From Methanosaeta sp. PtaU1.Bin112 (GTDB lineage: Archaea; Halobacteriota; Methanosarcinia; Methanotrichales; Methanotrichaceae): a stretch of DNA of 52,275 nucleotides. The stretch lies in the NCBI GenBank assembly GCA_002067705.1, contig MVRL01000102.1, positions 1 through 52,275 on the forward strand. Reading direction: 5' to 3'. Each line of letters starts with the position of its first letter. Position 1 is the stretch's first letter. The translations under genes and the position numbers were made by a program. Of this stretch, positions 17,388-26,964 are shown piece after piece. The notes under the pieces were generated by a model. The model had not been told where the DNA came from. It worked only from the letters and a program-made list of their open reading frames with translations, and did not search any database.

Positions 17388-18698
17388 TTACGCTGCGACC
17401 TTTTCGCCCTGGACTATGCTTCCGTTCTGGGCAATGGTCCAGACGGTGTAAGATCCGCTGACATCTCCATTCTCATCGAAGATTATATCGCCGGATGTGC
17501 CCTGATAGTTGATGTCCTTGCCCTCTCTGATCAGGTTCAGGGCCTCTTTCAGATCTGATACCTCTACTCCAGGGGGATTCGCAACCAATCTCAGGTTGTC
17601 GGCTATGGATCTGCCGGTTGCGGTCTTCCCCTGCTCAATGGCCAGCGCCAATACTGCAAGGGCGTCATAGCTGTTGGTGCAGTAAATGCCCGGCTCCTTT
17701 CCGTACTCTGCCTTGTAGAGAGACCGGAATGCATCATATGCCTTTCCGCCAGCATTCTCATCCGGAGCCAGTCCCTGCAGTCCGGCCACAATGTATCCGC
17801 CGGGGGCATTCTTTCCGGCAAGCTCAGCCAGGTTGTCCGATTTCAGGCCTTCGGAGAGCAGCCAGGTAGTCCCGGTTAATGCTCCTTTCTCATAAGCCGT
17901 CCTGAGGATGAGGCTGCCGGTCTCTGGATAGGAGACCATCATCACGAAGTCCGGCTTGCTGGCAGCAATCTTCTGAACCTCGGAATCAAAGATGCTCTGG
18001 GATGGATCATACCTTATCTTCTCCAGAATCTTTCCGCCATTGGCCTCAAAGGCCTTCACAAAGACCTCCTCGAATCCCACTCCGTAGGGATTGTTGATGA
18101 CAATGGTCGATACCGTCTTGTAGCCTCGCTGCTCGGCCAGATTGGCCATTGCAGAGCCCTGCAAAGTATCAGAGGGCGCAGTTCTGAAATAGAGATCATT
18201 ATCTTTGTAAGTGGTAAACTCCGTGCCGGTGTTGGAGGAAGAGATCTGCAAAACGCCGTTTCCAGTAGTGATATCGATTATTGACATGCTCTGTCCGCTT
18301 CCGGTATCGCCCACGATGGCAGGTACTCTGTCCACCTTGACCAGCTTGTTGGCGGCATCGACTGAAGCCACATTATTAGTCTGATCGTCCTCAACCAGAA
18401 GCTCCAGCTTCTTTCCGAGCAGGCCGCCGTTTTCATTGATCTGCTTGGCAGCAAGCTTCATGCCATCGCTCATCGGTCCGCCATAGGCACCCAGATCGCC
18501 GGTAAGCGACTGCAGCACACCGATCTTGACGCTGCCTTGTTCCCCGGCGGCTGCACTCTCTGCGCTTGCGCTGGCATTTGCTGCGCCTGCTTCCCCTTCT
18601 GTCACTATCTTTTCCTTGTCCTCAGCCTTCTCAGTGCATCCTGATAGTAATACCGCGAGAATGAGGGCCAAGATTATGCAATACGATCCCAACCTCAT
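17388..18698 (-). CDS. livK: ABC transporter substrate-binding lipoprotein, branched-chain amino acid type (copy 2)
   Basis: The second of two tandem 436-aa LivK-like lipoproteins. It has the same signal and lipobox LAVLLSGCTEKAE, the same GDLGAYGGPMSD start and the same C-terminus. Differences from copy 1 cluster around residues 290-360 (ligand-facing lobe and hinge) and the N-terminal linker. It is divergent from livH across a 131-bp promoter region, so it is the copy closest to the transporter operon. The two copies may bind different ligands or simply raise dosage. Confidence 0.93.
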   Translation of the reverse strand: MRLGSYCIILALILAVLLSGCTEKAEDKEKIVTEGEAGAANASASAESAAAGEQGSVKIGVLQSLTGDLGAYGGPMSDGMKLAAKQINENGGLLGKKLELLVEDDQTNNVASVDAANKLVKVDRVPAIVGDTGSGQSMSIIDITTGNGVLQISSSNTGTEFTTYKDNDLYFRTAPSDTLQGSAMANLAEQRGYKTVSTIVINNPYGVGFEEVFVKAFEANGGKILEKIRYDPSQSIFDSEVQKIAASKPDFVMMVSYPETGSLILRTAYEKGALTGTTWLLSEGLKSDNLAELAGKNAPGGYIVAGLQGLAPDENAGGKAYDAFRSLYKAEYGKEPGIYCTNSYDALAVLALAIEQGKTATGRSIADNLRLVANPPGVEVSDLKEALNLIREGKDINYQGTSGDIIFDENGDVSGSYTVWTIAQNGSIVQGEKVAA

Positions 18699-18795
18699 AA
18701 AACCATCCTGCCTTCAGGAGCTAGACAGAATGAATAAATAAGTATCGCAGAAGACAAATTATAATGATTTTCTTGCACAAGAGGCTTTAGGGAAA

Positions 18796-18805
18796 GATAA
18801 AAATA
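18796..18805 (+). promoter_or_regulatory. putative TATA box of the livHMGF operon
   Basis: GATAAAAATA lies about 25-34 bp before the TTG start of livH in the divergent livK-livH intergenic region. Confidence 0.35.
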
Positions 18806-18829
18806 GCTCCAATAAGAGGATCTCTTCGA

Positions 18830-19696
18830 TTGAACACTATGATCGGACAGCTAGTAGCAAACGGAGTAGTCTACGGATGCATTATCGCTCTGGCAGCTAT
18901 TGGACTGTCTCTGGCTTACAGAATCATGAATTTTGCCAATTTTGCCCATGGTGATTTTCTCACTCTTGGCGCCTATTTTACTCTCTTTTTTGCAGCAACT
19001 TCGAACCTCGGCTTCCCTCTGGCTTGTGTTCTGGCAGTTCTTGCCACTGCCGCATGTGCAGCCCTCCTGGATATTGCAATCTGGAAGAGAATGCGCAGCA
19101 GTGGAGCCAACCGAACCGCCATCATGATTCTGTCGATAGGCGTATCCATCGCCATAAGAAATGCTCTGATCATTTTCTTCCGGCCGGATGCATTGAGATT
19201 TCCAGTTCCTGTTATGGAGAGCATCAATTTAGGCGGAATTCTTCTCACCTATTTTCAGATTGCAGTGGTATTGATTGCCTTTACCTGTATGCTCGTGGTC
19301 CATTCCATCCTGAGCCGGACGATTCTGGGAAAGAGCATGAGGGCGCTGGCAGACAACCCCAACCTGGCGAGGATTACCGGAATCAATGTGGATCAGGTTG
19401 TAAGATACACCTGGATGGTGAGCATGGGACTTGCCGCCCTGGCAGGAATAATGCTCGGCCTCGTAACCCATCTCAATCCCAACATGGGCTGGTCCATCAT
19501 CCTGCCCATGTTCGCTGCGGCTATACTGGGCGGCATCGGCAATGCCTATGGGGCAATGGCCGGAGGAATGATCATCGGCCTCGCCCAGGAGATCTCCACA
19601 GCATTTTTGCCTGCGGAATACAAAATCGCGGTCAGCTTCGCCATTATGATTGCCGTTCTTTTCTTCAGGCCCAGAGGCCTAATGGGTGGGACATAA
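18830..19696 (+). CDS. livH: Branched-chain amino acid ABC transporter permease
   Basis: This 288-aa multi-spanning inner permease, about eight hydrophobic segments, begins ANGVVYGCIIALAAIGLSLAYR. The LivH hallmark NFAHGDFLTLGAY-like stretch follows, and later GMLGLVTH-type and AAILGGIGNAYGAMAGG coupling regions. TTG 18830 is chosen because GAGGA (18816-18820) is 9 nt upstream; an in-frame ATG at 18839 is the alternative. Its stop is one base before the livM start, so translation is coupled. Confidence 0.93.
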   Translation: MNTMIGQLVANGVVYGCIIALAAIGLSLAYRIMNFANFAHGDFLTLGAYFTLFFAATSNLGFPLACVLAVLATAACAALLDIAIWKRMRSSGANRTAIMILSIGVSIAIRNALIIFFRPDALRFPVPVMESINLGGILLTYFQIAVVLIAFTCMLVVHSILSRTILGKSMRALADNPNLARITGINVDQVVRYTWMVSMGLAALAGIMLGLVTHLNPNMGWSIILPMFAAAILGGIGNAYGAMAGGMIIGLAQEISTAFLPAEYKIAVSFAIMIAVLFFRPRGLMGGT

Positions 19697-19697
19697 G

Positions 19698-20594
19698 ATG
19701 CAGGATTACCTGGTATCCATAATTCTTACCGCCGGAATTTATGCCATATTTGCCCTTGGCCTGAATCTGCAGTGGGGCTATGCCGGTCTTCTCAACTTCG
19801 GCCATGTGGCATTCATGGCCATCGGCGCCTACACTACCGTTCTTCTAAGCATGAATGAGGTGCCGCTTATCCTCGCAGTGCCGGCGGGAATGGTCCTGGC
19901 CGGCGCCTGCGGGGCATTCTTGGGGGTGGCGACCCTCCGCCTGCGCGAGGATTATCTGGCGATAGTGACCATCGGCTTCTCTGAGATCGTCAGATTCATT
20001 TTGCTCAACTGGTCGTCTCTGACCAGGGGGTCCTTCGGGCTTTACGGATACCCTCGACCTCTGGAGGAAATGATTCCTCATGAGGACTATAACCTCCTTC
20101 TGGCAGGAGTTGTGATCGTCGTCCTTCTGCTTGTTTACGCTCTTCTCGAAATTCTGGCCAAATCCCCCTGGGGCCGGGTTCTCAAGTCTGTGAGAGACGA
20201 CGAGGCGGTCTCGGTCTCTTTGGGAAAGAACGCTTTCTCTTACAAGGTGCAATCCCTGGCTCTGGGCTCGGCCATCGCCGCTCTGGCCGGATCGATGCTC
20301 GCCTTTTATCTGCAGTACATCAATCCCAATAATTTCCAGCCCATCGAGACCTTTTATGCCTGGATCATGGTCATCCTTGGCGGCAGCGGCAGCAATAGGG
20401 GCACGATTGCCGGAGCGGTATTGCTCTGGGGATTCTTCAGCACCACTCGGTTCCTGGAGGGATACGTCTCCCTGAGCCCTTCGGCATCCGGCGCGTTGAG
20501 AATGGTGATCATAGGCTTGGTCCTGATTGCGCTCATGATGTTTCGGCCTCAGGGATTGTTCGGCAGAAAGGAGGAGTTGGCCGTTGGCAAATGA
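19698..20594 (+). CDS. livM: Branched-chain amino acid ABC transporter permease
   Basis: This is the second permease of the heterodimer, 298 aa from ATG 19698, which has GGGTGGG upstream inside livH; a GTG four codons earlier is less likely. It contains LNLQWGYAGLLNFGHVAFM (the conserved LivM N-terminal segment), LREDYLAIVTIGFSEIVR and the coupling helix region VILGGSGSNRGTIAGA. It overlaps livG by 11 bp. Confidence 0.93.
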   Translation: MQDYLVSIILTAGIYAIFALGLNLQWGYAGLLNFGHVAFMAIGAYTTVLLSMNEVPLILAVPAGMVLAGACGAFLGVATLRLREDYLAIVTIGFSEIVRFILLNWSSLTRGSFGLYGYPRPLEEMIPHEDYNLLLAGVVIVVLLLVYALLEILAKSPWGRVLKSVRDDEAVSVSLGKNAFSYKVQSLALGSAIAALAGSMLAFYLQYINPNNFQPIETFYAWIMVILGGSGSNRGTIAGAVLLWGFFSTTRFLEGYVSLSPSASGALRMVIIGLVLIALMMFRPQGLFGRKEELAVGK

Positions 20595-21363
20595 GATCCT
20601 CAGGATAGAGGGGGTCAGAAAAGGCTTCGGCGGGCTTAAGGCAGTAGACAACTGCAGCCTATCGGTGCCGGAGAGAACGATCGTGGGCCTTATCGGGCCA
20701 AACGGCGCCGGCAAAAGCACCCTCTTCGATCTGATATCCGGTTTCATAAAGCCGGACGCAGGAAACATCATCTTTTCCGGAAAGGAGATTGTCGGTCTTC
20801 CTGCCTACAGGATAGCGGGCATGGGCCTGATTCGCACCTTTCAGATACCACGGGCTCTGATGAGGATGACAGTGCTCGAGAATATGATGCTCGGCAGCCA
20901 AAATCAGCTAGGAGAGATGATACTTGCTCCCATCATTCGCCATGGCAGGGTCAAGGCAGAAGAGAGAGCTATCGAGAAGAAAGCGGAGGATATCCTGAAG
21001 TTCTTCGACCTCCTGAGAATGAGGGACGAGTATGCCGGATCTATGTCCGGCGGCCAGAAGAAGATGCTGGAGATGGCCCGGGCCCTGATGGCGAACCCCA
21101 GGCTGCTCTTGCTAGACGAGCCTTTCGCCGGTGTCAATCCGGCGCTATCCGAGAGGCTCATTGAAAAGATCAAGCTGCTGCGGAAAAGTGGGCTTACGAT
21201 AATGATAATAGAGCATGCTATTCCCTACGTGCTTGCTCTCTCTGATGAGCTGTACGTCCTGAACAAGGGTGCGATACTGGCAAGCGGTCAGCCTGATAAG
21301 GTCATCTCTGATTCGCGGGTATTTGAGGCTTATTTGGGTGTGGGATCTGATGCTCAGCCTTGA
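20584..21363 (+). CDS. livG: Branched-chain amino acid ABC transporter ATPase
   Basis: This 259-aa nucleotide-binding subunit has Walker A GPNGAGKST, signature SGGQKKMLEMARALM, Walker B LLLLDEPFAGV and a switch His in MIIEHAI. The longer linker between Walker A and signature (with MGLIRTFQIPRAL) is typical of LivG. The TTG start lies within the end of livM, and the 3' end overlaps livF by 14 bp, showing a tightly coupled operon. Confidence 0.95.
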   Translation: MANEILRIEGVRKGFGGLKAVDNCSLSVPERTIVGLIGPNGAGKSTLFDLISGFIKPDAGNIIFSGKEIVGLPAYRIAGMGLIRTFQIPRALMRMTVLENMMLGSQNQLGEMILAPIIRHGRVKAEERAIEKKAEDILKFFDLLRMRDEYAGSMSGGQKKMLEMARALMANPRLLLLDEPFAGVNPALSERLIEKIKLLRKSGLTIMIIEHAIPYVLALSDELYVLNKGAILASGQPDKVISDSRVFEAYLGVGSDAQP

Positions 21364-22051
21364 ATCAATCACTGCCGGCTATACCGACGAGAACATCATA
21401 ACCGACCTCTCTCTTCGGGTAGAAGAGGGAGAGATTGTGACCGTCATCGGGCCGAATGGCTGCGGAAAGTCGACCCTCATGAAATCCATCTTCGGTCTGA
21501 CCAGGATGCGAGGCGGAAGAATTCTATTCTTAGGCCAGGAGATCACCGGATTGAGGCCTGACCAGCTTGTAAAGAGAGGTCTTTCCTATGTTCCACAGGA
21601 GAAGAATGTTTTTGCCGCCCTGACCGTAAGGGAAAACCTGGAGATCGGTGCCATCGCTCTCAAAGGCGGAATTGACGAGCGCATATCTCTTGTCCTGGAG
21701 CTCTTTCCGGCGCTTGCCGATCGCATGGATCAGAGGGCAGGAACCCTCAGCGGCGGCGAGCAGAAGATGCTGGCGGTGGGCAGAGCCATGATTATCAACC
21801 CATCCATGCTCCTCCTGGATGAGCCTTCTGCAGCTCTCTCGCCCAAGATCATGGGTCAGCTCTTTTCCGAGATCCAGGAGATAAATGAGCGGGGTGTGAC
21901 CATCCTCATGGTCGAGCAGAATGCCCGCAGGGCTCTGGCCATCAGCGACCGGGGCTATGTCATGGAGATGGGGAAAAACAGGCTGGAAGGGCCTGCCAGA
22001 AGCCTGCTGGACAATCCTGAGGTATGCCGGCTCTATCTGGGACGGAAATAG
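21350..22051 (+). CDS. livF: Branched-chain amino acid ABC transporter ATPase
   Basis: The second ATPase of the transporter, 233 aa from ATG 21350 (MLSLESITAGYTDENII). An upstream in-frame start at 21269 would add 27 residues with no homology. Walker A is GPNGCGKST, signature LSGGEQKMLAVGRAMI, Walker B LLLDEPSAALS, and there is a His-less Gln switch in MVEQNARRAL, as usual for LivF. It is the last gene of livHMGF. Confidence 0.95.
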   Translation: MLSLESITAGYTDENIITDLSLRVEEGEIVTVIGPNGCGKSTLMKSIFGLTRMRGGRILFLGQEITGLRPDQLVKRGLSYVPQEKNVFAALTVRENLEIGAIALKGGIDERISLVLELFPALADRMDQRAGTLSGGEQKMLAVGRAMIINPSMLLLDEPSAALSPKIMGQLFSEIQEINERGVTILMVEQNARRALAISDRGYVMEMGKNRLEGPARSLLDNPEVCRLYLGRK

Positions 22052-22153
22052 ACAGAGAGGCTCTGGGCGAAAGAAAGCAATCGGGCTAGAAAAAGTGCTC
22101 TGAGGCCCGGCGGGCCGACAGGACCACAGGCCTGACAGCATTGCCGGACCGCA

Positions 22154-23401
22154 TTACTCCTTTGATTGCTTCCTGAGTGGAAAGGTAATGCGGTCAATCA
22201 TTTTCGGAGTCTCGAATACATTCGGTTTCTCTTTGGAGTCATCTTCTTTGACGGTGGCTACGATCCATTCCTCTGCGGTTGCGGTATTTTTTGCCGGGTC
22301 TACAGCCACCTTGAGATATCCCAGCGTTTTGTTCATGCCGAAGATGTAGCCCGCAGGAGCGCTATCGCCTGTCAGGTCAGCGCACCTGCCTCCGGCATTG
22401 CCGACGATGAAATAGGGAATACCACCTATCGAATACCTCTGGTAATTATGGGTATGGCCTGCAAAGTTGGCGCTGATGTTGTAGGCGTGGTAGAGGCTCT
22501 CCCGGGGCTCAAGGTCCGGGTTGCTGGTGGCATTGTAGTAATCCCAGATTGGATGATGGTGAATGGTGAATGACCCGAGAAGCGTATCATCGTCCAGCCG
22601 CTCTCTCAGCCAGGGCTCCTGGCTTTCGGCCAGAGCCAGAGATGTGTGCGGATCATCACCGTTGGCATTATTTGGGTCGGGGGTGTTGAGGACGATGAAC
22701 TGGATTCCTGAGCAGTCAAAGGAGTAGTTCAGGGGGATATCGAAGGACCAGTGGAAGTGGTCTGCCTTCGTAGGCGGATTGTCTCCACCGCTGGAGTTGT
22801 GGTACTCATGGTTTCCGATGGTTGGAAAGATGGCATCCTTAGCGAGCATCCCATCCGCTACCTGGAAGAATTGACTCCACAGTCCATCGCTATCATGCCC
22901 ATTATAATCTCCACCAATTAATATAAATAGTATTTCCGGCTCTTTTTCTATAGCATCAGCTACGTACTTGAACCGCTGTTTTTCCTCATATTCACTGCCT
23001 TTTTGGGGATCGCTGAATACAATGAAGGTGAACGGCCCGCTCTCTGGCATCGTCCGGAAGGAGCGGTTGGCAAACGGACCGTCACTGCCGGAGGGCGTTA
23101 CCCGGTAGGTATAGGATGTATTGGGATCAAGGCCGCCCAGCCGGACATGCTGGTAGGTCGCCGCCTCCTTTGTCTCTATCGTCGTTTCATAGCTGTGATG
23201 GGCATCGAAGTAGCTTGTTTTTGCGTAATCTATCGATCCGGATCCATTCTCCTCTCCGCGCCAGTTGATTATCGCAGAGTCGGTCGAGGTCATTGTCACC
23301 CACGGAGACCAGTAGTCGGTCGAGGCTCCTGTTGATGCAGAAACTATGCAGAGGCTCAGAAGCATCAGCGCCAGAAAAAATCGGCAAAATCTTTCGGCCA
23401 T
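22154..23401 (-). CDS. Secreted purple acid phosphatase-like metallophosphoesterase
   Basis: This 415-aa exported binuclear metallophosphoesterase has a signal peptide (to about residue 26) and a fibronectin-III-like N-terminal domain of purple acid phosphatases (ATYQHVRLGGLDPNTSYTYR). The catalytic domain follows. Metal ligands are visible in FSDPQ (degenerate for the first Asp motif), GGDYNG, GNHEYH, IHHHPIW and GHTHNYQR. It likely hydrolyses phosphomonoesters or nucleotides outside the membrane. The gene is convergent with livF and stands alone. Confidence 0.85.
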   Translation of the reverse strand: MAERFCRFFLALMLLSLCIVSASTGASTDYWSPWVTMTSTDSAIINWRGEENGSGSIDYAKTSYFDAHHSYETTIETKEAATYQHVRLGGLDPNTSYTYRVTPSGSDGPFANRSFRTMPESGPFTFIVFSDPQKGSEYEEKQRFKYVADAIEKEPEILFILIGGDYNGHDSDGLWSQFFQVADGMLAKDAIFPTIGNHEYHNSSGGDNPPTKADHFHWSFDIPLNYSFDCSGIQFIVLNTPDPNNANGDDPHTSLALAESQEPWLRERLDDDTLLGSFTIHHHPIWDYYNATSNPDLEPRESLYHAYNISANFAGHTHNYQRYSIGGIPYFIVGNAGGRCADLTGDSAPAGYIFGMNKTLGYLKVAVDPAKNTATAEEWIVATVKEDDSKEKPNVFETPKMIDRITFPLRKQSKE

Positions 23402-23545
23402 AGTTTTTTATTATGGGGGAATAACGCTAAAAGTCTTTTGGGAGCGATTTTTAGATCCATGCCATGTCATATCCACTGCAATCGGCGCGATTGGGTGAAT
23501 GATTGGGTGAATAGGCGGGGCAGAAGAACCACCCCCCCATTTATC

Positions 23546-24505
23546 TCACTGCAGCTTTATTGCAGCGGATATTGATTCCTCAAAGGCAGCCAGATCTCCC
23601 TCATGCCTCCATTCCGCCTTTGCCTTATCGTTCTTATCCAAAAATGCCCTGCACTCTTTGCATTCAGTTCCTGGACGGCATCCTGCGCACTCCTTTCTTA
23701 TCTGCGAGTAATTGCCTTCAGCCGCCCAAATTCCTTCGCCGCTCAAGAAGCTGTACTCAAGGCTGTTTCTTGCAAAAGTCTTGATATCCGAGTAGCTTAC
23801 CTGCGGGTAGTCGCTGGCAATGATCACGAATTGCTCAGTCAGATCGGTCCTCAGAACTCCTGGGTCATCGCTGGCCAGGATGACTGGCACCCCGTGCCTC
23901 AGGTAGATTGGGAACGGATGGTCTTCTCCTGAAACCCCCAGGATCTCCCTGTTGCTCACCGGCATAATCTCTATTGTTACCATGCCATTGCGCATCTCAG
24001 ATAGGGTCTTCTGGGAATTGCTCTCCCTCATGATATCAACACCGTGGCCTATCCGGCGAGCGTGTCCCACCTCAACAGCTTCCTGGATATGGAATCTGAG
24101 ATCCTCGGGGGGAACCAGTCCAAGATCCAGCTCACCGGCATGCAGAGCGATCTTCACATTGGGATATTTCCCATGCAAAAAGTCGATCATCTTCATATGC
24201 AGTGAGTAGTCTTCCCTGGCAGTTCGGTTGTCCTCGGCGCTCAGAATATTGATGCCGACTGCAAGAGACGATGTATTTGCCACCTCGAAGGCCAGGGTTA
24301 GCTGAGAGAAGACATCCTTCTTCGGCTTGATCCGGGAGGCGGTGCACAGGTACCTGACGGTGACATTCCTTCCTGGATCTCTGGCATCAAGAAGCTCTAT
24401 GGATTTGGCATCGATTTTATTCCATGATTCAACTAAAAAACTTTTTTGATACAAAAGATTCAAAAAATTAAAAAGCCATCTCCCAGGAAAATGATGGCCT
24501 CCCAA
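23546..24505 (-). pseudogene. Adenosine deaminase-family protein, N-terminally truncated
   Basis: The 319-aa frame carries the C-terminal two thirds of an adenosine/AMP deaminase barrel: IALHAGE (metal His and catalytic Glu), RIGHGVD, the EIMPVSN strand and ILASDDPG (metal Asp). The N-terminal HxH metal motif and about 100-170 residues are missing. Only about 20 bp separate it from the upstream gene, so they are not recoverable in another frame. The Cys-rich C-terminal stretch CAGCRPGTECKEC is unusual. I judge it inactivated, but it may still be translated as part of the upstream operon. Confidence 0.65.
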
Positions 24506-24524
24506 GTCTTCAACATCATCTGGC

Positions 24525-26048
24525 TCACGACTCTAAATATGGCCCGAAGTAGATCGCCTGGTCGTATAGCAGCTCATTGTCGTCAGGAGAAACGTTCGTT
24601 TCAGGCTCCATGTAGTTGCGGAAGATCAGGAACATCTCATCTTCATCCATATTCAGATCCGGGCAGCTGTAGGGCACGCCCCAGGGGTCGGTGAATGACT
24701 CCGGCCCGGACGGCTGCATGCAGTAGGCCTCTTCTTTGCAGTCCCGCGCCACCTTGAAGGCGTAAAGCTTATCGGCGTCAGGATCATCCGGCCCCAGGTA
24801 CTGTTGAGCGCTGCCGTTGAACTGGTCATTAAGCGTCGTGCCAATGCCAAACCACTTGTCCTTGTCTGCATAAAGGCTGAAGCTGGCATAGGTGGCCTTT
24901 CCGGTCTGCTGGTGATTGACCCCGTAAACGATCACAAACTCGTCGGTCCCATTGCGGAGCTTGAAATTCGGGGAGGTAGCGAGGTAGTTTGTATCCCGAG
25001 TTGCTCCCATCATAAACTGGCCTCGCTGCAGCCCAACGTAGGGCTTCTCCAGCATTATCTCCCTCTCAGGCAGCCACCAGACATGAGTATCCAGTTCTTT
25101 GTGCGCCCCGGTGTACTCCTTTAAGATGGCCTTGCGCAGCCTCTTCAAGGCCGGATACAGATCCATCTCCGAGCGTCCTGTGCCACGCACCCTCAGCACT
25201 GGAACCGGCTCAGGATCGGCAGCCAGGTGGGCATTCGGCGTGACCCGGAAGACTCTGTAGGGTGGATACTTGATATAATCCTCCAGAGCAGATTGGTTTG
25301 TTGGCATGGCGTTGCGCTGTGCCAGGTAGAAGGCCGATCCGGACGGGCCGATTCCCAGCGGCGCGATCACAGGGGATATGGCCTCGATGTTGATGATCGA
25401 ATCAGGATAGCCAGCCGTTAGGGCTGCGGCGCGGACACGCCGTTCCGCTTCGATGTTTCCGGTGATGATGTAGATGATCGGGCTGTAAAACGGCTCAGCG
25501 TTGGTGGTATTGATGGTAGCGACATTTGTTGTATCACCCAGAGCGATTCCCATGCGTGGCTCAATCCCTGGGAAAGGTGGTGGAGTCGCATTGCCGTCAT
25601 AAGGCGGACTGACCATGAAGGTCTGATAGCTGAAGTAAGCGACGGGTGGTGGAGTCTGTCCAACCAGAACGATGGCCTCATCCTCCCCCAGCTGCCAGAT
25701 CCATGAGGGGTAGGAGAGCTTCGGATAGCTTTCCGGCGTCATATTCTTCAGAGTCAGGTAGGCATTGGGCCAGGGGTTGTTGGCCAGCGTGTCTGCTAGC
25801 ATTCCTTCGCAGCATTGCTTGACCAGGTCGATGTATTCGATCTTGCCTTCATGCAGGGAAAATCCCGCTTTCTTTAGCTCTTCCAGAAACTGCGGGACCC
25901 TATCCAGGGCCGAAAAGCTCTGGTTTTCGGAGCTGGCATTTGCCTTTTGCACCTTTGCGCCTGCTTCACCTGATGCCCCTGATGCATCTGCCAGCATTAT
26001 CATCAGCAGGACCATTAACATGAATGAAATTCGCACAGCATCGTTCAT
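24525..26048 (-). CDS. Unknown secreted protein
   Basis: The start is ATG 26048, which has AGGAGG 7 nt upstream; a longer in-frame start at 26081 lacks this. It gives 507 aa with a signal peptide (about residues 8-24). The mature part has SWIWQLGEDEAIVLVGQTPP, AYFSYQTFMVSPPYDGN and a C-terminal acidic region with CPDLNMDEDEMFLIFRNYME. I recognise no family. It lies 20 bp upstream of the truncated adenosine deaminase in the same direction. Confidence 0.7.
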   Translation of the reverse strand: MNDAVRISFMLMVLLMIMLADASGASGEAGAKVQKANASSENQSFSALDRVPQFLEELKKAGFSLHEGKIEYIDLVKQCCEGMLADTLANNPWPNAYLTLKNMTPESYPKLSYPSWIWQLGEDEAIVLVGQTPPPVAYFSYQTFMVSPPYDGNATPPPFPGIEPRMGIALGDTTNVATINTTNAEPFYSPIIYIITGNIEAERRVRAAALTAGYPDSIINIEAISPVIAPLGIGPSGSAFYLAQRNAMPTNQSALEDYIKYPPYRVFRVTPNAHLAADPEPVPVLRVRGTGRSEMDLYPALKRLRKAILKEYTGAHKELDTHVWWLPEREIMLEKPYVGLQRGQFMMGATRDTNYLATSPNFKLRNGTDEFVIVYGVNHQQTGKATYASFSLYADKDKWFGIGTTLNDQFNGSAQQYLGPDDPDADKLYAFKVARDCKEEAYCMQPSGPESFTDPWGVPYSCPDLNMDEDEMFLIFRNYMEPETNVSPDDNELLYDQAIYFGPYLES

Positions 26049-26230
26049 CTTTCTGCCTCCTGGCGGCCTGTTTCCCACCATATTCTAATCCGAATGCCTC
26101 TATTGAGATGAATGTCATAGGACGGCGATTGTGTGGCGAGAAAACTGCGCCATCATCAATCATGCCTCTTCCTTCGTTATCAAATTATCCATTAGTCATA
26201 GAATAAACAGGAGTGCGGCCAAAAAATTCA

Positions 26231-26560
26231 TTAGGAATCGGCCTCTTTTATTCCCGCCTCGGCCAGCTCAGACCTGATCAGCTCATCGAGAAGGCCTGAT
26301 CTTACCTCCTGGGCATAGTTCCAGAGATCAGGACCGCACTTGCCGCAGCCTTTCGACGTATCCTCCATGATCCTGACCAGATCGAGCAGAGACCGGTACA
26401 TAAGAGGTGCTGCATTTCTCAGCTTGCACTCAAATGGCCTTGGGCTCTCGACTGTTTGCGGGATCAGATTGCAGTCTTCGTCCCTCCAGGCCATACAGTC
26501 ATTCCTGAGGCACTCTTTCCCGGCCATGAAGGGACAGGATCTGCGAGAGGGGCCGGTCAT
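26231..26560 (-). CDS. Small Cys-rich protein, unknown
   Basis: The 109-aa protein has seven cysteines: one in RRSCPFM, two in ECLRNDC, one in EDCNL, one in FECKL and a CGKC pair. This spacing suggests metal or Fe-S binding, but no named family is recognised. Its start overlaps the stop of the MTH1187-type gene by 4 bp (ATGA), so it is translationally coupled to a thiamine-binding protein. Confidence 0.7.
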   Translation of the reverse strand: MTGPSRRSCPFMAGKECLRNDCMAWRDEDCNLIPQTVESPRPFECKLRNAAPLMYRSLLDLVRIMEDTSKGCGKCGPDLWNYAQEVRSGLLDELIRSELAEAGIKEADS

Positions 26561-26847
26561 TTGCCGGTCGCCCCGAGCTTGGACTGAATTGTTATTTCCT
26601 TGTCCAGGCGGTAGTCTATCCTTATGGAGGTGATTATCCTCTGGACGCCCATCTCTCCCAGCCTCTGGTTTGCTCTTTCTATTAGCTTGAAAAGCTCCTC
26701 GAAGCTCTCGGTCTGTACAGCGGTTGACATCGGTCCGGGAACAAACTTGACATCCAATTCTCTTAAGAGATCATGGACGGCTCTGACATAGGTGGACCCG
26801 CTGGTCCCCGATCCCATGGGGATCATGGAAAAATCAGCTACAATCAT
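26557..26847 (-). CDS. MTH1187 family thiamine-binding protein
   Basis: This 96-aa protein is of the MTH1187/YkoF-like (DUF77) family, small ferredoxin-like-fold proteins that bind thiamine-type ligands. MIVADFSMIPMGSGTSGSTY, the family N-terminus, and VPGPMSTAVQTESFEELF are characteristic. It overlaps the following Cys-rich gene by 4 bp. It may buffer or sense thiamine; the role is inferred. Confidence 0.88.
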   Translation of the reverse strand: MIVADFSMIPMGSGTSGSTYVRAVHDLLRELDVKFVPGPMSTAVQTESFEELFKLIERANQRLGEMGVQRIITSIRIDYRLDKEITIQSKLGATGK

Positions 26848-26964
26848 GAATAAACATTATGCAGCAAAGTATAGAAAAGTTGTGATATGGTATCGATTTT
26901 GCGCCAGACAAAACATCCATCAGATATGTTTATTAACAACATGATCTATTATTAAGATAATACT

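Noticed and set aside
19845-20771. Minus-strand 308-aa frame across livM/livG
   Set aside because: It is a shadow frame; LivM and LivG motifs are unambiguous on the plus strand.
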